This document shows, in pieces, positions 18,386-21,052 of a stretch of 21,052 bases of DNA. Positions within the stretch are counted from its first letter, which is position 1. Each line of letters opens with the position of its first letter. This stretch comes from Sphacelaria rigidula. Taxonomy: Eukaryota; Phaeophyceae; Sphacelariales. Where the stretch lies: positions 1-21,052 of the forward strand of contig CAXNAA020000469.1 of assembly GCA_964200075.2 (NCBI GenBank), given 5' to 3'. The notes under the pieces are model-generated. The model was not told the origin of the DNA. It was given only the letters and a program-made list of their open reading frames with translations, and ran no database searches. A program made the translations under genes and the position numbers.

Positions 18386-19293
18386 GTGCTCCCCAGGAAG
18401 TGTGATTTGCTGACAGGAATGCAAGAAAGACAATGTAACAAAACACGTGATATTTGTGTATGCACGTGAAACGTTAAGATAAATGGGTGACGAGTCCGTT
18501 AGGGCTCTTATGGGAATTTCCCTCAGATGGTGTTGTTCTGATATATATATATACACAGTATACAGTAGAAAAAAATAGAGGTACCGTCGCGTTTAGCCTG
18601 ATGATAACTTGATGTTCTCACCTGTATTGTCATTGTGGTTCGTCAGAGAAAGCACTACTTTTGAGTTGAACCTCAATTCTTGTTCAACTGTGACAACCCC
18701 ATTTTCGAGAATCCGCTGTTATTTGATGTTTTGTGCACGTGAATAATGCCATACTCCAGTTTGAATAAAAATCCCTATCCTCGGGGCGAAGCCGTGGTCT
18801 CACTGGATCGATTCATCTCTTTGTACAATATACTAATATGTGGCTATTGCCACATAAAAAGGGAAACATTCCCACAGTTATCCGCTAAGAAAATGAATTT
18901 TTCACATCGGCGACGCCATAACCCTGTACGCTTCATCATGGAACAGGAGGTTCGAGGGTTCAAATCCCGGCTCTCACCAAAAGCGATGAATAAAAAACAC
19001 ACAGTTATGCTGGCAACAAAGAGGCCGTAGAAATGGTGAAGGACATGAAAACTGGTGGATGACTAGCAAGCAGGGATCATATATCCACGTGAAAATCCTC
19101 TGTGGAGATTGTTGGCTTGGCGACCCAACGCACGGAAAAGACGCGTGAAGAAAGGTGCGATAGTATCCTCACCCCTAGCCGGCGAAAACAACTTCACCTC
19201 TAGAATCCTCTTCTCGCCAAAAAACGTACGAAGATATCTATTAATGGGGAGGGGGGTGTACTCATGATCTTGCATGCCATAGTCATATGACCA
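18386..19293. other. Presumed intron sequence with degraded repeat fragments
   Basis: 18640-18720 resembles the arms of the inverted repeat at 11270-11720 (AGTTGAACCTC ... GTTCAA ... CATTTTCGA). 18771-18830 resembles the reverse complement of the SINE family 2 body (CCTCGGGGCGAAGCCGTGG, TCTCACTGGATCGATTCATC). A B-box-like GGTTCAAATCCCGGC lies at about 18957-18972, with no A-box at tRNA distance. A short AT dinucleotide run is at about 18540-18552. No gene recognised. Confidence 0.5.
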
Positions 19294-19700
19294 TTGGCCT
19301 CGCATCCCTACAAAGCCGGGACGGAGCACGCCGGGTTTTCGCCGGACCAATACGATCTCCTCTGCATCATGACTGGCTACCGTGACCGAATGAAGGAAAT
19401 AGATCAGTCATTGCCTGACGAGCGCTACGAAATTATCATTCTCCGACCCCTTCCTGTCGAGTGTGATAGGTTGTATGTTGCCAGTTGCGAGAAACGCTAC
19501 TTCTATTTCGCGGACACTCGGCACATGGTCAGCACCATGTACGTCGACCATCTCTCCCGCCCGAACGACGCCAACTTGGTCGCAGGTCGCGGCGTTACTA
19601 TGCAAGCCAGCGAGGGATGCGACAGTGGTTGACAGAGCGGCACCTCACGCTACTTCTGCAGAGAGCCAGACCATCTCCAGACAGACTGCCCTGCGTGGAA
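19294..19700 (+). pseudogene. Ty1/Copia-type gag fragment (broken)
   Basis: The plus frame from about 19328 reads like the C-terminal part of a Copia gag polypeptide (YRDRMKEIDQSLPDERYEII ... LRPLPVECDRL ... HMVSTMYVDHLSRPN). It is stopped by TGA at 19630-19632. The same frame continues after the stop into a zinc knuckle at 19648-19689, RYFCREPDHLQTDC. This fits CX2CX4HX4C exactly except that the first Cys is Arg (CGC; one transition from TGC). The N-terminal gag, LTRs, protease, integrase and RT are not visible. It is an old, truncated insertion, and it lies 150 bp left of the long inverted repeat. Confidence 0.75.
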
Positions 19701-19841
19701 AAGTGACCCAAATCGCGAACTGGGGAGTCGACGAGGCGAAGGTGGCAGGCGGTAAACCACTGACTGTGGTGTTCGCTCCACGCGACGAGCAATCACAGCG
19801 GAGAGGGATGACGTGTCCTTCAGCAACATAGAAATGAAAAG

Positions 19842-20717
19842 GCGAGCGCAAACCTCGCCAGCCAGGCTACTTTTTCAGCGGTCCTCGGTATAAGCAAGCC
19901 CCCTTCGGCCATCTCCCAACGCCGTGGGCACGCCGACGACGGACAATCCTACGAAAGCAGAGGATCTCTGGCCGTTCGCTACCACCAATGAGCCAATTGA
20001 CTCGTTCGACCGCAGCGGACTATACTGATCCTTCAGAGGAGTCAACGGCGAGGAGACTGGGGAGTTGGCTATTATAATCGAAGAAGGGCAAGCCGAGAGA
20101 CTGGGACTTCGAGACCGAGGCAAAAGAATGCTGTTGGCGATCAGCGGGGCGCTGTCCGCATGAGCCCGTACATTGACGATAGTGACCGTAATACATTACG
20201 CCTGGCTGACGTTCGGCAGCTCGTTGTATATCCGACTATCGTCAAACAGTAATGCCAATAACCAGTCTGAAACTCTTGGTACCATCACCAACGCGGAGGA
20301 TTGGTTTTGCTATTCGACATTACTCGGTGATACAACGAGCTGCCGAACGTCAGCCAGGCGTAATGTATTACGGTCACTATCGCCAATGTACGGGCTCATG
20401 CGGACAGCGCCCCGCTGATCGCTAACAGTATGATATTGCCTCGGCCTCGAAGTCCCAGTCTCTCGGCTTGCCCTTCTTCGATTATAATAGCCAACTCCCC
20501 AGTCTCCTCGCCGTTGACCCCTCTGAAGGATCAGTATAGCCCGCTGCGGTCGAACGCGTCAATTGGCTCATTGGTGGTAGCGAACGGCCAGAGATCCTCT
20601 GCTTTCGTAGGATTGTCCGTCGTCGGCGCTCCCACGGCGTTGGGAGATGGCCAAAGGGGGCTTGCTTATACCAAGGACCGCTGAATAAGTAGCCTGGCTG
20701 GCGAGGTTTGCGCTCGC
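19842..20717. repeat. Long inverted repeat: two 387-bp arms around a 102-bp loop
   Basis: Left arm 19842-20228 and right arm 20331-20717 are reverse complements with about 15 mismatches (roughly 96% identity) and no net indel; the loop is 20229-20330. The outer ends carry GCGAGCGCAAACCTCGC, itself hairpin-prone. Mirrored open frames (minus 19875-20123; plus 20430-20684, encoding PRSRSPSLSACPSSIIIANS-like peptides) are consequences of the duplication and are not recognised. No target duplication is clear. Transcription would give a very long hairpin RNA. It could be an inverted duplication of transposon sequence or a foldback element. Confidence 0.95.
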
Positions 20718-20901
20718 TGCTTCAATGATAAAGGTCCACTTTTCAAGCAAAATATATTATGTGTGGTCCTTCCCGGCATGGCACATCAGTGATCTCCGGA
20801 GCCCCAAACCTCTCCCAACTTTATCCATTCAAGATCCAAAGTCCGCTTGTGTGCGTGTGTGTGTTGCCCATTTATTCTGGGCGCCAGTCTGCACTTTTCG
20901 G

Positions 20902-21052
20902 TATATGTGGGCGCACCAGCCGGGGTCACACAGGAGGAAAATCAACACAGGAGCTTTTTATTTTTTGTTTGATTTTAGTACCCCACCTTCCTTCTGCGGG
21001 GCTTGCCTTTTTTTTATCGCGAGAGGGGTTCAGCAATCCCTTCCCCTCGTCG
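20902..21052 (-). mobile_element. SINE family 1, second copy (3' part; continues beyond the window)
   Basis: Reading the minus strand from 21052 leftward gives CGACGAGGGGAAGGGATTGC, then CTGAACCCCTCTCGCGAT and onward to GTGACCCCGGCTGGTGCGCC and CACATATA. It matches 15402-15553 at about 75-80%. Similarity stops after CACATATA in both, which fixes the 3' end. The tRNA-like head would lie right of the window edge. Confidence 0.75.

Noticed and set aside
18778-18985. Possible tRNA or SINE with A-like box near 18793 and B-box near 18957
   Set aside because: The boxes are about 165 nt apart, too far for one pol III promoter. The first part matches the reverse complement of the family 2 SINE body, so it is a chimera of fragments.
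19875-20684. Two near-identical 81-84-residue Ser/Pro-rich open frames facing each other
   Set aside because: They are mirror images produced by the inverted repeat, match no recognised family, and the same DNA is also partly open in other frames.
1-21052. CRISPR arrays, prophage or bacterial operons
   Set aside because: No regularly spaced short repeats, no Shine-Dalgarno-linked gene series, and clear spliceosomal introns show a eukaryotic nuclear origin.

Overview
This window is nuclear DNA from a eukaryote with large, repeat-filled spliceosomal introns. It probably comes from a stramenopile, and a brown alga fits best. The evidence is a heat shock factor gene split by introns of 1.2 and 3.7 kb, a flagellar/ciliary-type coiled-coil gene, GC-rich exons in AT-richer introns, a Copia-type retrotransposon relic and many small non-autonomous DNA elements. 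The lineage is an inference; no rRNA or organelle marker is present to prove it. There is no bacterial-style operon.

Layout. Positions 1-840 hold the first coding exon (479-840, minus) of an unidentified gene with four short R-L-x-x-L repeats, plus the start of its first intron with an (AAC)n microsatellite. Positions 841-1447 are a divergent, presumably shared promoter with two CCAAT-type boxes. Positions 1448-8035 (plus) are a complete three-exon heat shock transcription factor gene. The two DNA-binding-domain exons and the trimerisation/regulatory exon join in frame to a predicted 568-residue protein. Intron 2 carries one copy of a 418-bp dispersed repeat.

Positions 8036-13489 lie between convergent genes. 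They contain the HSF 3' region, a long but unrecognised antisense open frame, a 246-bp TIR element, the second copy of the 418-bp repeat and a decayed inverted repeat. Positions 13490-18112 (minus) hold the last two exons of a gene that looks like a dynein regulatory complex / NYD-SP28 (CCDC65/DRC2-like) protein. These exons are separated by a 4.35-kb intron with an apparent GC donor. That intron is a transposon graveyard: two ~440-bp almost loop-free palindromes of one family, a hAT-like MITE nested in one of them, and two different tRNA-derived SINEs. A second copy of the 246-bp TIR element sits 28 bp upstream of the 18029-18112 exon.

Positions 18386-21052 hold fragments of the same repeat families, a broken Copia gag with a damaged zinc knuckle, a 387-bp-arm inverted repeat (about 96% arm identity, 102-bp loop), and the 3' part of a SINE related to the one at 15.3 kb, in opposite orientation.

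The two recognisable genes (stress transcription factor and flagellar component) show no functional link. The most distinctive content is the nested palindromic/MITE architecture inside the DRC2-like intron. There the opposite palindrome arm independently records the pre-insertion sequence of the hAT-like element.
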